Shown: positions 22,998 to 30,730 of the stretch, piece after piece
Numbering within the stretch: the stretch's first letter is position 1
Layout: every line of letters begins with the position of its first letter
Assembly: GCA_026393175.1 (NCBI GenBank)
Contig: JAPLAT010000272.1
Location: 1-35,645, forward strand
Source of the DNA: Pseudonocardiales bacterium
GTDB taxonomy: Bacteria; Actinomycetota; Actinomycetes; Mycobacteriales; Pseudonocardiaceae
DNA length: 35,645 bases
Direction of reading: 5' to 3'
The notes under the pieces: generated by a model
What the model was told of the DNA's origin: nothing
What the model saw: the letters and a program-made list of their open reading frames with translations, nothing else
Databases searched by the model: none
Made by a program: the position numbers and the translations under genes

Positions 22998-25523
22998 ATG
23001 ACCGGCTTCCTCGGTCCGGAGGATCCCGACCCCGACGAACTGCTGGCGCGCTTCCTCGGCGCCACCGGCGCCCGTGGCGCCGCGCGGCGGGTCGACCTCA
23101 CCCGGCTCCTCAGCGCGGGGGCGCGCGAGCTGCTCAGCGTCGCCGCGCAGGTGGCGATGGACCGCGGTGACACCGACCTCGACGCGCTGCACCTGCTGCT
23201 CGCCGCGACCCGGCTGGAGCCGACCCGGCAGTGGCTGGAGCGGTCCGGGGTGGATCCGGAGCCCCTCGCCAGGGCGCTCGAGCAGGGACTGCGCCGCGCC
23301 GAGCCGACCGGCCGTGCCCCCAGCCTCACCCCCGCCGCGAAGCGGGCGCTTCTCGACGGGCACCAGGTGTCCCGCTCGCTCGGGTCGACCTACATCGGCC
23401 CCGACCACGTGCTGCTGGCCATCGCGGCCAACCCGGAGTCGGCGGCCGGGCGCCTGCTCGCCGGGACCCGGCCCACGCCCGGGCGCCCGGCGGAGGGGTC
23501 GGCCCCGCGGCCCTCCCCCGCGGCCGCGGCCGACCGGCCGTCGGAGACCCCGACGCTCGACCAGTTCGGCCAGGACCTCACCGCCGCGGCCCGGGCCGGG
23601 AAGCTCGACCCCGTCGTGGGCCGGGCCGACGAGATCGAGCAGACCATCGAGGTGCTCTCGCGCCGCACCAAGAACAACCCGGTGCTCATCGGCGAGGCGG
23701 GCGTCGGCAAGACGGCGGTGGTCGAGGGCATCGCCCAGCGCATCGCCCACGGCGACGTCCCGGACACCCTCGTCGGGCGCCGCGTGGTGGAGCTGCAGCT
23801 CTCCGGCGTCGTCGCGGGCACCCGCTACCGCGGCGACTTCGAGGAGCGGATGCGGGCGCTGATCGACGAGATCCGCGCCCACGGCGACGAGCTGGTCGTC
23901 TTCATCGACGAGCTGCACACGATGGTCGGCGCGGGCGGCGGGGGCGGCGACGGCGGGGGCGGCGCCATGGACGCCGGGAACATGCTCAAGCCGGCGCTGG
24001 CCCGCGGCGAGCTGCACGTCATCGGCGCGACGACGCTGGACGAGTACCGCCGCCACATCGAGGCCGACGCGGCGCTCGCCCGCCGCTTCCAGCCGGTCAT
24101 GGTGCCCGAGCCGAGCTGCGCCGACGCGATCGAGATCCTGCAGGGGCTGCGCGACCGGTACGAGGCCCACCACCAGGTGCGCTACACCGAGGAGGCGCTG
24201 CGGGCCGCGGTGGAGCTGTCCGACCGCTACATCACCGAGCGCTTCCTGCCCGACAAGGCCATCGACCTCATGGACCAGGCCGGGGCCAGGGTGCGGCTGC
24301 GCACGCGCACCCCGTCCACCGACCGGCGCGGGCTGGAGCAGCGCCTCGAGCAGCTGGAGCGCGACAAGGACCAGGCCGTCGCCGACGAGCAGTACGAGCG
24401 GGCGAGCGAGCTGCGCGACCGGATCGCCGAGGTCCGCGCGCAGCTCGCCGGGCCCGCCTCCGGGATCGACGGCAGCGAGGTCCCCGAGGTCGCGCTGGCC
24501 GACATCGCCGACGTCGTCTCGCGCTCGACCGGCATCCCCGTCACCCAGCTCACCGAGGCCGAGCGAGACAGGCTGCTCAAGCTGGAGGACGAGCTGCACG
24601 CCCGGGTCGTGGGCCAGGACGACGCCGTCCGCGCCGTCGCCGAGGCGATCCGCCGCTCCCGCGCCGGGCTCGGCGACGACGACCGTCCGGTCGGCAGCTT
24701 CCTGTTCCTCGGGCCCACGGGGGTCGGCAAGACCGAGCTGGCTCGGGCGCTGGCGGTCGCGCTGTTCGGCGAGGAGGACCGGATGGTGCGCCTGGACATG
24801 AGCGAGTACGCGGAACGGCACACCGTGGCCCGGATGGTCGGCGCGCCCCCCGGCTACGTGGGGTACGGCGAGGCCGGGCAGCTGACCGAGGCGGTGCGCC
24901 GCAGGCCGTACTCGGTGCTGCTGCTCGACGAGATCGAGAAGGCGCACCCGGACGTGTTCAACGTGCTGCTGCAGCTGCTCGACGACGGCAGGCTGACCGA
25001 CGGCCAGGGCCGCACCGTCGACTTCCGCAACACGGTGGTCGTCATGACCAGCAACGTCGGCTCCGAGCTGATCACGAACCGCGGGATGACGCTCGGCTTC
25101 GGCAGCCCGCGCGGCGGCGACCCCGCCGCCCAGGAGGGCCGGGCGCTGCAGGACACGCTGATGCCGCGGCTGCGCGAGGTGTTCCGCCCGGAGTTCCTCA
25201 ACCGGATCGACGAGATCATCGTGTTCCGCCGGCTCGACGCCGAGCAGCTCGAGGCCATCACCGGGCTGCTGCTGGAGGACACGCGGCGGCGGCTCGCGGC
25301 CCAGGACGTGACCGTCGAGGTCGACCGGGCCGCCGTGCGCCGCCTGGCCGAGCTCGGCTACCAGCCCGAGTTCGGCGCCCGTCCCCTGCGCCGCACCATC
25401 CGGCGCGAGGTCGACAACCGGCTCTCCACGCTGCTGCTGGCCGGGGAGCTCACCCCCGGCTCGCACGTGCACGTCGGCGTGCGGGACGGCGAGATCGACG
25501 TGCAGGTGACCGGCGCGGGCTGA
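22998..25523 (+). CDS. ClpC-like AAA+ unfoldase (ClpA/ClpC family)
   Basis: An 841-residue Hsp100 ATPase. The N-terminal Clp-N domain (about 30-155) is divergent. D1 has Walker A GEAGVGKT (about 232-239) and Walker [11 protein letters not shown] (about 300). A UVR/middle region, [20 protein letters not shown], is at about 450-470. D2 has GPTGVGKT (about 572-579) and [12 protein letters not shown] (about 640). MTLGFG near 698 corresponds to the ClpP-docking LGF loop, so it should feed substrates to ClpP. The D1 insert has a Gly-rich loop ([15 protein letters not shown]). A ClpC-type main chaperone normally sits elsewhere in actinobacteria, so this is probably an accessory stress paralogue. ATG with AGAGG about nine bases upstream. 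Confidence 0.92.
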   Translation: MTGFLGPEDPDPDELLARFLGATGARGAARRVDLTRLLSAGARELLSVAAQVAMDRGDTDLDALHLLLAATRLEPTRQWLERSGVDPEPLARALEQGLRRAEPTGRAPSLTPAAKRALLDGHQVSRSLGSTYIGPDHVLLAIAANPESAAGRLLAGTRPTPGRPAEGSAPRPSPAAAADRPSETPTLDQFGQDLTAAARAGKLDPVVGRADEIEQTIEVLSRRTKNNPVLIGEAGVGKTAVVEGIAQRIAHGDVPDTLVGRRVVELQLSGVVAGTRYRGDFEERMRALIDEIRAHGDELVVFIDELHTMVGAGGGGGDGGGGAMDAGNMLKPALARGELHVIGATTLDEYRRHIEADAALARRFQPVMVPEPSCADAIEILQGLRDRYEAHHQVRYTEEALRAAVELSDRYITERFLPDKAIDLMDQAGARVRLRTRTPSTDRRGLEQRLEQLERDKDQAVADEQYERASELRDRIAEVRAQLAGPASGIDGSEVPEVALADIADVVSRSTGIPVTQLTEAERDRLLKLEDELHARVVGQDDAVRAVAEAIRRSRAGLGDDDRPVGSFLFLGPTGVGKTELARALAVALFGEEDRMVRLDMSEYAERHTVARMVGAPPGYVGYGEAGQLTEAVRRRPYSVLLLDEIEKAHPDVFNVLLQLLDDGRLTDGQGRTVDFRNTVVVMTSNVGSELITNRGMTLGFGSPRGGDPAAQEGRALQDTLMPRLREVFRPEFLNRIDEIIVFRRLDAEQLEAITGLLLEDTRRRLAAQDVTVEVDRAAVRRLAELGYQPEFGARPLRRTIRREVDNRLSTLLLAGELTPGSHVHVGVRDGEIDVQVTGAG

Positions 25524-25584
25524 CCGCGCGCCGACCGACCGACCCGTGCGCCGCCGACCGGTGGGCACCCGACAGGAGGTTCCG

Positions 25585-25767
25585 ATGGACGTGTGGGTGT
25601 GCGACCGCTGCGGCGGCGCCGATCTCCCCGCCCTGCCGTGCGCGTGCGCCACGCCGTTCGACCCGGTCGAGGTGCGGCGCCGGCACCGCGACGCCGTGCG
25701 GCGGGCCCGCACGGCCGACCGCCGCGGTGCCGAGGAGGCCCGCCGCGCCCGCCGCCCGGCGGCCTGA
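25585..25767 (+). CDS. 60-residue protein with CxxC/CxC putative zinc site
   Basis: Starts MDVWVCDRCGGADLPALPCACA: Cys6, Cys9, Cys19 and Cys21 could bind one zinc. The rest is an Arg/Ala-rich basic helix that may bind nucleic acid or protein. ATG with AGGAGG five bases upstream, 61 bases after the clpC-like gene and 16 before the mannosyltransferase, probably in the same operon. I do not recognise a named family; an adaptor for the unfoldase is only a guess from position. Confidence 0.7.
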   Translation: MDVWVCDRCGGADLPALPCACATPFDPVEVRRRHRDAVRRARTADRRGAEEARRARRPAA

Positions 25768-25783
25768 CGGTGCCCCGGCACCG

Positions 25784-27307
25784 GTGACGACCACGGCCGG
25801 GTCGGGCCGGACGGCGCGGCCGTCGCGGACCGACCGCACCGCGACGCCCCGGCTGCTCGGGACGACCGGGGCGCTGCTCGTGGCCGTCGGCGCGCTCGGG
25901 GCGGGCGCCCTGCCGGTGCCCCACCCGCTCGCCGGGCTGCGCCTGCTCGGGCTGCCGGCCCGCACGGCGACCCTGTCCCTCGCCCTGGCGTGGGCGGGCG
26001 CGGCCCTGCTCGTCCTGGCCTGGGTGCGGATCGCGGTGCTGGTGCGCGCGGGCGGCCCGGACGCGCCCCCGCGCGGTGCGCTGGCCCGGGCCGCGGTGCT
26101 GTGGACGCTGCCGGTCGCGCTCGCGCCGCCGGTGTTCTCCCGCGACGTCTACAGCTACCTCGCGCAGGGGGCGACGCTGGCCCGCGGCCTCGACCCGTAC
26201 GCGCTGGGCCCCGCCCCGGCCCTGGGGATGGACGACCCGCTGGTGCGCAGCATCCCCGCGGTGTGGCGGGACACCCCGTCGCCCTACGGACCGCTGTTCC
26301 TCGGCCTGTCCCGCGGCGTCGCCGCGCTCGCCGGTGACGACCTCGCGCTCGGCGTCCTCGCGCACCGCGCGCTGGCCCTGGGCGGCATCGCGCTCATCGT
26401 GCTCGCGGTCCCAGCGCTGGCGCGGCGCGGCGGGGTGGACCCGCGGTTCGCGCTCTGGTGCGGTGCGGCGCACCCGCTGGTGCTGTTCCACCTGGTCGGC
26501 GGCGTGCACAACGAGGCGTTGATGATCGGTTTGATGCTCGCCGGGCTGGAGCTGGGCCTGCGCGCCGGCGACCGCCTGCTCGACCCCCTCCTGCTGGCAG
26601 GCGCGGTGCTGATCGTCGCGGCCGCGGCGGTCAAGCTGCCCGCGCTCGTGGCGCTCGGCGTGCTCGGCACGGCCAGGGCGCGCGGTGGGGGGCCGCGGGC
26701 GGTGGTGGCGCAGGGCGCCGTGCTCACCGCCGTCGCGGGCGCCGGCACGGCCGTGCTCATGGCCGTCGCCGGCGTCGGGCCGGGGTGGCTGGGCGCCCTG
26801 GGCGTGCCCGCCACCATCGACAGCCCGTTCTCCCTCACCACCGACGCCGGCTACGTCGCGGGGGCGCTGGGCGTGCTCGCCGGGCTCGGCGACCACACCG
26901 CGACCACCGTCGGGCTGCTCCGGACCGCCGGGGTGGTCGGCGCCGTCGCGGCCGTGGCGGCGACGCTGCTGGCCGTGCAGCGCGGGCGGCTGGACCCCGT
27001 CGCCGGGGTGGGCGCGGCCCTGGCCGCCGTCGTGGTGCTCGGGCCCGCCGGGCAGCCCTGGTACCTGGTGTGGAGCCTGCCCGCGCTCGTCGCGTCGACG
27101 GCCCTGCCGTGGGTCCGCCGGCCGCTGCTCGCCGTGTCGGTGCCGCTGGCCCTGGTCCTGGCACCCACCGGTGGGCTGTTCCCGTTCCGCGGCTTCCAGG
27201 CGGCGCTGGCGATCGCCGCGGCCGCCGTCGTCGTCGGGTGCGCGCTGTGGCTCGTGCGGCGGGTCCGGGTGCCGTCGCGGCGCGCGCAGGACCGGGTCTC
27301 CGGCTAG
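25784..27307 (+). CDS. Polyprenol-phosphomannose-dependent alpha-1,6-mannosyltransferase, MptB-like
   Basis: A 507-residue GT-C protein with about 12-13 membrane helices. The first extracytoplasmic loop carries FSRDVYSYLAQG (about 120-131), which includes the catalytic acidic residue of the family, then GLDPYALGP and DTPSPYGPLFLGLSRGVAAL. GGVHNEALMIGLMLAGLELG follows, and the sequence GQPWYLVWSLPALV is near residue 425. These match MptA/MptB of corynebacteria and mycobacteria, which extend the mannan core of lipomannan at the outer membrane face. GTG start 16 bases after the small Cys protein. The exact linkage made is inferred from the family. Confidence 0.85.
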   Translation: MTTTAGSGRTARPSRTDRTATPRLLGTTGALLVAVGALGAGALPVPHPLAGLRLLGLPARTATLSLALAWAGAALLVLAWVRIAVLVRAGGPDAPPRGALARAAVLWTLPVALAPPVFSRDVYSYLAQGATLARGLDPYALGPAPALGMDDPLVRSIPAVWRDTPSPYGPLFLGLSRGVAALAGDDLALGVLAHRALALGGIALIVLAVPALARRGGVDPRFALWCGAAHPLVLFHLVGGVHNEALMIGLMLAGLELGLRAGDRLLDPLLLAGAVLIVAAAAVKLPALVALGVLGTARARGGGPRAVVAQGAVLTAVAGAGTAVLMAVAGVGPGWLGALGVPATIDSPFSLTTDAGYVAGALGVLAGLGDHTATTVGLLRTAGVVGAVAAVAATLLAVQRGRLDPVAGVGAALAAVVVLGPAGQPWYLVWSLPALVASTALPWVRRPLLAVSVPLALVLAPTGGLFPFRGFQAALAIAAAAVVVGCALWLVRRVRVPSRRAQDRVSG

Positions 27308-27319
27308 GTGTCCTGCTCG

Positions 27320-28111
27320 CTAGGCGGTGCGCGACGCGCCCGCGGGCAGGCGCCCGGCGGTCCGCGCGGTGTGGCGCACGAGGGCCCGCGCCACGGCGAG
27401 GCGGGCGGGGCCGGCCTCGACGAGGTCGAGGTGCGAGCCGGTGACCTCGACGTTGTCGGCCTGCTCGTCGACCGACGAGCGCCACGGCACCAGCCGGTCC
27501 TGCCTGCTGTAGACCGAGGTGAACGGCACCGGCACCGGGGCGCGCAGGCCCCGGCGGTAGTCCGCGCAGCACGACCCGACCAGGCAGGTGGACGAGGCCG
27601 TGTTCGGCAGGCCCAGCGTCCCGGCCGCCATCACGGCCAGCGCCGGGAGGGCCACCGGCAGGCCGAGGCGGAACAACGAGAACGGGGTGCCCACCGTCAC
27701 CAGCGACCGCACCGGCGCCCCGGGGTCGGCGGCGACGGCCCGGCCGAACTGCCCACCGCGGCTGTAGCCGACCACGTGCACCCCCTCGCCGCCGCCGTCC
27801 CGCCGGGCCGCCCGGTCCACGGTCGCCCGCAGCTCGTCGACGCTGCGGCTCCCGCAGTCCATCCCGGAGTGCAGCGTGTGCGTGACGACGGAGTAGCCCA
27901 GGTCGCACAACCAGTCCCGCATCGGGGCCAGCACCGCGTCGGTGGTGCAGAACCCGCCGACCAGCACGACCGCTCCCCGGCCGCGCAGGTGCGCGGGTAC
28001 GCCCTCGTCGGGGTCGCGGCCGCCCGCGCCGGTGATCACGGCGCGCCGGACGGTCGCGTAGGAGGTGAGCGACAGGCCGGGCAGCCCGGCGAGGTGGTCG
28101 ACGAGGGTCAC
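27320..28111 (-). CDS. Alpha/beta hydrolase (lipase-like)
   Basis: A 263-residue alpha/beta hydrolase. [17 protein letters not shown] near residues 50-65 is the oxyanion strand. The nucleophile motif is [15 protein letters not shown] (GYSRG). Asp in [11 protein letters not shown] and His in GSHLDL complete a likely triad. Cys-rich TCLVGSCC precedes the cap end. Probably an esterase or lipase with a short N-terminus and no signal peptide; substrate unknown. The GTG lies nine bases after GGGTAC (28121-28126) on the minus strand without a Shine-Dalgarno sequence. It converges on the mannosyltransferase with 12 bases between. Confidence 0.82.
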   Translation of the reverse strand: MTLVDHLAGLPGLSLTSYATVRRAVITGAGGRDPDEGVPAHLRGRGAVVLVGGFCTTDAVLAPMRDWLCDLGYSVVTHTLHSGMDCGSRSVDELRATVDRAARRDGGGEGVHVVGYSRGGQFGRAVAADPGAPVRSLVTVGTPFSLFRLGLPVALPALAVMAAGTLGLPNTASSTCLVGSCCADYRRGLRAPVPVPFTSVYSRQDRLVPWRSSVDEQADNVEVTGSHLDLVEAGPARLAVARALVRHTARTAGRLPAGASRTA

Positions 28112-28120
28112 CCCGTCCGG

Positions 28121-28126
28121 GTACCC
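28121..28126 (-). promoter_or_regulatory. GGGTAC -10-like hexamer nine bases before a hydrolase start
   Basis: Same spacing to the start codon as other units here, but no good GNNT -35 is found at 14-16 bases (best is CCAT). Listed as a weaker member of the set. Confidence 0.4.
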
Positions 28127-28201
28127 GCGCCGGGGGCGGTCATGGTGTGGTCCGCGCCGCACCCGGCACCCCGCCGGCAGCCCGTCCACGCGCCGAGCGG
28201 C

Positions 28202-28226
28202 GTTTGGAGCAGTTCCGCCCGGGCAT
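28202..28226 (+). promoter_or_regulatory. SigB/SigF-like promoter of the methyltransferase gene
   Basis: GTTT (28202-28205), 15 bases, GGGCAT (28221-28226), nine bases to the first ATG at 28236. Strong -35, -10 with one departure. Confidence 0.6.
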
Positions 28227-28235
28227 CTGAACGTC

Positions 28236-28886
28236 ATGATGCTCATGCGCGCCCCCGGGGTGTACCGGGCCGACACCGACACCCGGGTGCTCATCGACGA
28301 GATGCACCGCGGTGCCTACGCCGCCGGGCGGCGGGTGCTCGACGTCGGCACCGGGACCGGCGCGATCGCGCTGGCGGCGGCCCGGGCCGGGGCCGCGTCG
28401 GTCACAGCCGTCGACCTCTCGGCGCGCTCGGTCGCCGCCGCCCGGCTGAACGCCGCGCTGGCCGGCGTGCCCGTCGACGTGCGGCGGGGCGACCTGTTCG
28501 GCCCCGTCGCCGGGGAGCGCTTCGACCTCGTGGTGAGCAACCCGCCCTACGTGCCCGCGGCCACGGCCCGGCTGAGCCGGCACACCCGGGCGCGGTGCTG
28601 GGACGGCGGGGTGGACGGTCGCGCGATCCTCGACCGGATCTGCGCGGGGGCGCCCGACGTCCTCAGCGAGGACGGCCAGATCCTGCTCGTGCACTCGGCG
28701 CTGTGCGGCACGCAGGCCACGGTCGACGCATTGGGCAACGCCGGCTTCGCGCCCACCGTGCTGGCCAGGGTGACCATCCCGTTCGGCCCGGTCCTGCACG
28801 CCCGCGCCGAGATGCTGGAGCAGCGCGCGCTCATCACCCCCGGACAGCGGGTGGAGGAGCTCGTCGTCGTCGCCGGGATCCGCTGA
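28236..28886 (+). CDS. HemK/PrmC-like class I SAM methyltransferase
   Basis: A 216-residue class I methyltransferase. The SAM motif is [15 protein letters not shown] near residues 32-46, motif II is [17 protein letters not shown], and VVSNPPYVP near 104-112 is the NPPY signature of N5-glutamine and N6-adenine methyltransferases. It lacks the N-terminal helical domain of full PrmC, as do HemK2-like short forms, so protein glutamine methylation is likely but the substrate is open. Tandem ATGs at 28236 and 28239; no Shine-Dalgarno sequence, consistent with a leaderless start nine bases after GGGCAT. Confidence 0.85.
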   Translation: MMLMRAPGVYRADTDTRVLIDEMHRGAYAAGRRVLDVGTGTGAIALAAARAGAASVTAVDLSARSVAAARLNAALAGVPVDVRRGDLFGPVAGERFDLVVSNPPYVPAATARLSRHTRARCWDGGVDGRAILDRICAGAPDVLSEDGQILLVHSALCGTQATVDALGNAGFAPTVLARVTIPFGPVLHARAEMLEQRALITPGQRVEELVVVAGIR

Positions 28887-28900
28887 CCGGCGCGCCCGGT

Positions 28901-28925
28901 GCGTGCCCGGCGCGGTGGCGGGTAC
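28901..28925 (+). promoter_or_regulatory. SigB/SigF-like promoter of the SDR gene
   Basis: GCGT (28901-28904), 15 bases, GGGTAC (28920-28925), nine bases to the ATG at 28935. Minimal -35 but perfect -10 and spacing. Confidence 0.55.
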
Positions 28926-28934
28926 GCCCGGGAC

Positions 28935-29741
28935 ATGACCACCTCCCTCGGGATCAGGCCGCTCGCCCTCGTCACCGGCGCGTCGAGCGGTATCGGCTAC
29001 GAACTGGCCAAGCAGTTCGTCGGGCACGGCTTCGACCTGCTCCTCACCGCGGAGGACGACCGGCTCGAGCGCGCCGCCGCCGTCCTCGACCAGGCCGGCA
29101 CCGGGTCGGTCGCCACCGTCCGGGCGGATCTGCGCACCGCCGAGGGCGTCGAACGCGTCCACGAGGCCGTCGTGGCCACCGGGCGGCCGCTGGCCGCCGC
29201 CGCGCTGAACGCCGGCGTGGGCCGGGGCGGCGCGTTCGTCGACATCGACCTCGCCGACGAGCAGGAGATCATCGACGTCAACATCTCCTCGACGGTGCGC
29301 CTGGCCAAGCACCTGCTGCGCGACATGACCGCCCGCGACGAGGGGCGCGTCCTCATCACCTCGTCGATCGCCTCGACGATGCCGGGCACCTACCAGGCGG
29401 TCTACAACGCGTCCAAGTCGTTCCTGCAGTCCTTCGCCGAGGCGTTGCAGGAGGAACTCGCGGACACCGGCGTGACGGTGACCTCGCTGATGCCCGGCCC
29501 GACGGAGACCGACTTCTTCGACCGCGCCGACATGAAGGACACCCGCGTCGGCGTCGCGCAGAAGGACGACCCGGCGCAGGTGGCCGCGCAGGGCTTCGAC
29601 GCGCTGATGAGCGACCGCCGCACGGTGGTCGCGGGGTCGCCCACCACCAGGGCGTCGGGCGTCCTCAACGCCCTGCTGCCCGACGCGGTGAAGGCCCGGA
29701 TGCATCGGAACATGGCCCGGCCGGGGTCGGCGGGACGCTGA
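28935..29741 (+). CDS. SDR-family oxidoreductase
   Basis: A 268-residue classical short-chain dehydrogenase. Nucleotide motif VTGASSGIGYELA (about 14-26), NAG motif in ALNAGVGRGGAF, catalytic Ser in LITSSIAS and YNASK near residue 157. It is most like the broad YqjQ/DltE-type SDRs; substrate unknown. The C-terminal KARMHRNMARPG is short and basic. ATG is nine bases after GGGTAC with no Shine-Dalgarno sequence. The 48-base gap from the methyltransferase contains its own promoter-like sequence. Confidence 0.87.
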   Translation: MTTSLGIRPLALVTGASSGIGYELAKQFVGHGFDLLLTAEDDRLERAAAVLDQAGTGSVATVRADLRTAEGVERVHEAVVATGRPLAAAALNAGVGRGGAFVDIDLADEQEIIDVNISSTVRLAKHLLRDMTARDEGRVLITSSIASTMPGTYQAVYNASKSFLQSFAEALQEELADTGVTVTSLMPGPTETDFFDRADMKDTRVGVAQKDDPAQVAAQGFDALMSDRRTVVAGSPTTRASGVLNALLPDAVKARMHRNMARPGSAGR

Positions 29742-29743
29742 CC

Positions 29744-29769
29744 CCGCCTGCCCGCCCGGTCAGGCGGGC
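29744..29769. terminator. Bidirectional GC-rich hairpin between convergent genes
   Basis: Complementary arms CCGCCTG (29744-29750) and CAGGCGG (29761-29767), or alternatively GCCCGCC and GGCGGGC, directly after the SDR stop and over the end of the minus-strand short ORF. No T-tract. It could end transcription from both sides. Confidence 0.5.
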
Positions 29770-29882
29770 GGACGCAGCCCGGCCACCACCCGCAGGTCGT
29801 CCACCAGGGCGGTGACGGCGTCGTCGCGCCGCTCCGGTGGCGTCCCGCGCGGCGCGGCGGGGCGCAGCGCGTCGAGCGTCAT
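29760..29882 (-). CDS. Possible 40-residue protein coupled to the small membrane protein
   Basis: Short reading frame MTLDALRPAAPRGTPPERRD and on to GLRPPA. Its ATG overlaps the stop of the upstream gene in an ATGA junction, which is the main support. No domain recognised; its end lies in a hairpin. Confidence 0.35.
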   Translation of the reverse strand: MTLDALRPAAPRGTPPERRDDAVTALVDDLRVVAGLRPPA

Positions 29883-30157
29883 CCGGGCTCGCCGCGGCGC
29901 TTGCGGTGGAGGATCCAGGCCAGGTCCACCAGGGCGACGACCGCGACCACCCCCAGCACGACGGCGAACCAGACGAGCCCGGCGCGGGCCGCGAGCACCG
30001 CGCCCACAGCGCTGACCACCAGGCCGAAGCCGGCCAGCACCGCCCGCAGGGTCAGCGCGCTGAGCCCGGGGGTGGACCCGCCGACACCGGCGGTCGGGTC
30101 GTGGTACCCGGGAAGGCCGCGCTCGTACTCGGCGCGGGTGCGGCGGCGTGCGGACAC
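29879..30157 (-). CDS. 92-residue membrane protein of unknown function
   Basis: A basic N-terminus (SARRRTRAEYERGLPGYHD) is followed by two hydrophobic helices (about residues 37-57 and 62-82) and the basic end HRKRRGEPG. Probably a two-helix integral membrane protein; DUF6343-like in general plan but I am not sure of the family. The GTG is supported by AGGAGG with a 5-base spacer. A GTTT-N15-GGGTAG sequence lies about 40 bases upstream, at the end of the pncC gene. Confidence 0.72.
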   Translation of the reverse strand: MSARRRTRAEYERGLPGYHDPTAGVGGSTPGLSALTLRAVLAGFGLVVSAVGAVLAARAGLVWFAVVLGVVAVVALVDLAWILHRKRRGEPG

Positions 30158-30198
30158 GGGGACCTCCTCGGTGGCGGGTGCGGTGGCGCGCCCCCGGC

Positions 30199-30223
30199 CT
30201 ACCCGCCCGCGGTCCCGGGAAAC
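30199..30223 (-). promoter_or_regulatory. Possible SigB/SigF-like promoter inside the end of pncC
   Basis: Minus strand GTTT (30220-30223), 15 bases, GGGTAG (30199-30204). The GGGTAG is also the last Gly codon plus TAG stop of the upstream gene, so chance is a real possibility. Confidence 0.4.
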
Positions 30224-30720
30224 GCGTCCGCGTCCGAGGGCGCACCCGCGCCGAGGGAGCTGACCAGCAGCCGCAGCGCCAGCGCGGTCGTGACCGCGCA
30301 CACCCGCGCGGGATCGCCCGCGATCCGGTGCTCCTCGCCGCGCACGCCGGTCCCGTCGCACACCGCCAGGAAGACGGTGCCGGGCTCCTGCCCGTCCTGC
30401 GGGTCCGGTCCGCCCGCGCCGGTGACCGCGACGGCCACGTCGGCGCCCAGCAGCCGCCGGGCTCCCCGGGCCATCTGCGCCGCGGCCTCCGCCGTCACGA
30501 CCGGGCCCTCGGGCACCCCCAGGACCTCGTGCTTGACCCCGGCCGCGTAGGCCACCAGCCCGCCGCGGAACCAGGCGGAGGCCCCGCCCGACACGGCCAG
30601 CGCCTGGGCGAGCATCCCGCCGGTCAGCGACTCGGCCACCCCCACGCTCCGCCCGCCGTCCCTCGCCAGGACGGACACCTGCGCCGCCAGCCGCTCGCGC
30701 ATCTCCTCGTCGTGCCGCAC
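30199..30720 (-). CDS. pncC: CinA C-terminal domain protein, NMN deamidase-like
   Basis: A 173-residue stand-alone CinA C-terminal domain. The diagnostic VGVAESLTGGMLAQAL (about 25-40), AYAAGVKHEVLGV, and VAVTGAGGPDPQDGQEPGTVFLAV match PncC, which hydrolyses nicotinamide mononucleotide to nicotinate mononucleotide in NAD recycling. The TG(I)AGP loop here is TGAGGP. The N-terminal COG1058 domain of full CinA is absent, as usual for PncC. GTG at 30720, ten bases after the stop of the large regulator gene, so probably in one operon. Confidence 0.85.
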   Translation of the reverse strand: MRHDEEMRERLAAQVSVLARDGGRSVGVAESLTGGMLAQALAVSGGASAWFRGGLVAYAAGVKHEVLGVPEGPVVTAEAAAQMARGARRLLGADVAVAVTGAGGPDPQDGQEPGTVFLAVCDGTGVRGEEHRIAGDPARVCAVTTALALRLLVSSLGAGAPSDADAFPGTAGG

Positions 30721-30730
30721 GTCGGGACGG

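Noticed and set aside
22804-23001. 65-residue plus-strand frame upstream of the clpC-like gene
   Set aside because: Arg/Pro-rich composition, no ribosome-binding site and it overlaps the Clp start in another frame.
23231-25783. Upstream extension of the mannosyltransferase frame through the clpC-like gene
   Set aside because: The extension is a frame-shifted shadow of the Clp gene; the real start is the GTG at 25784.
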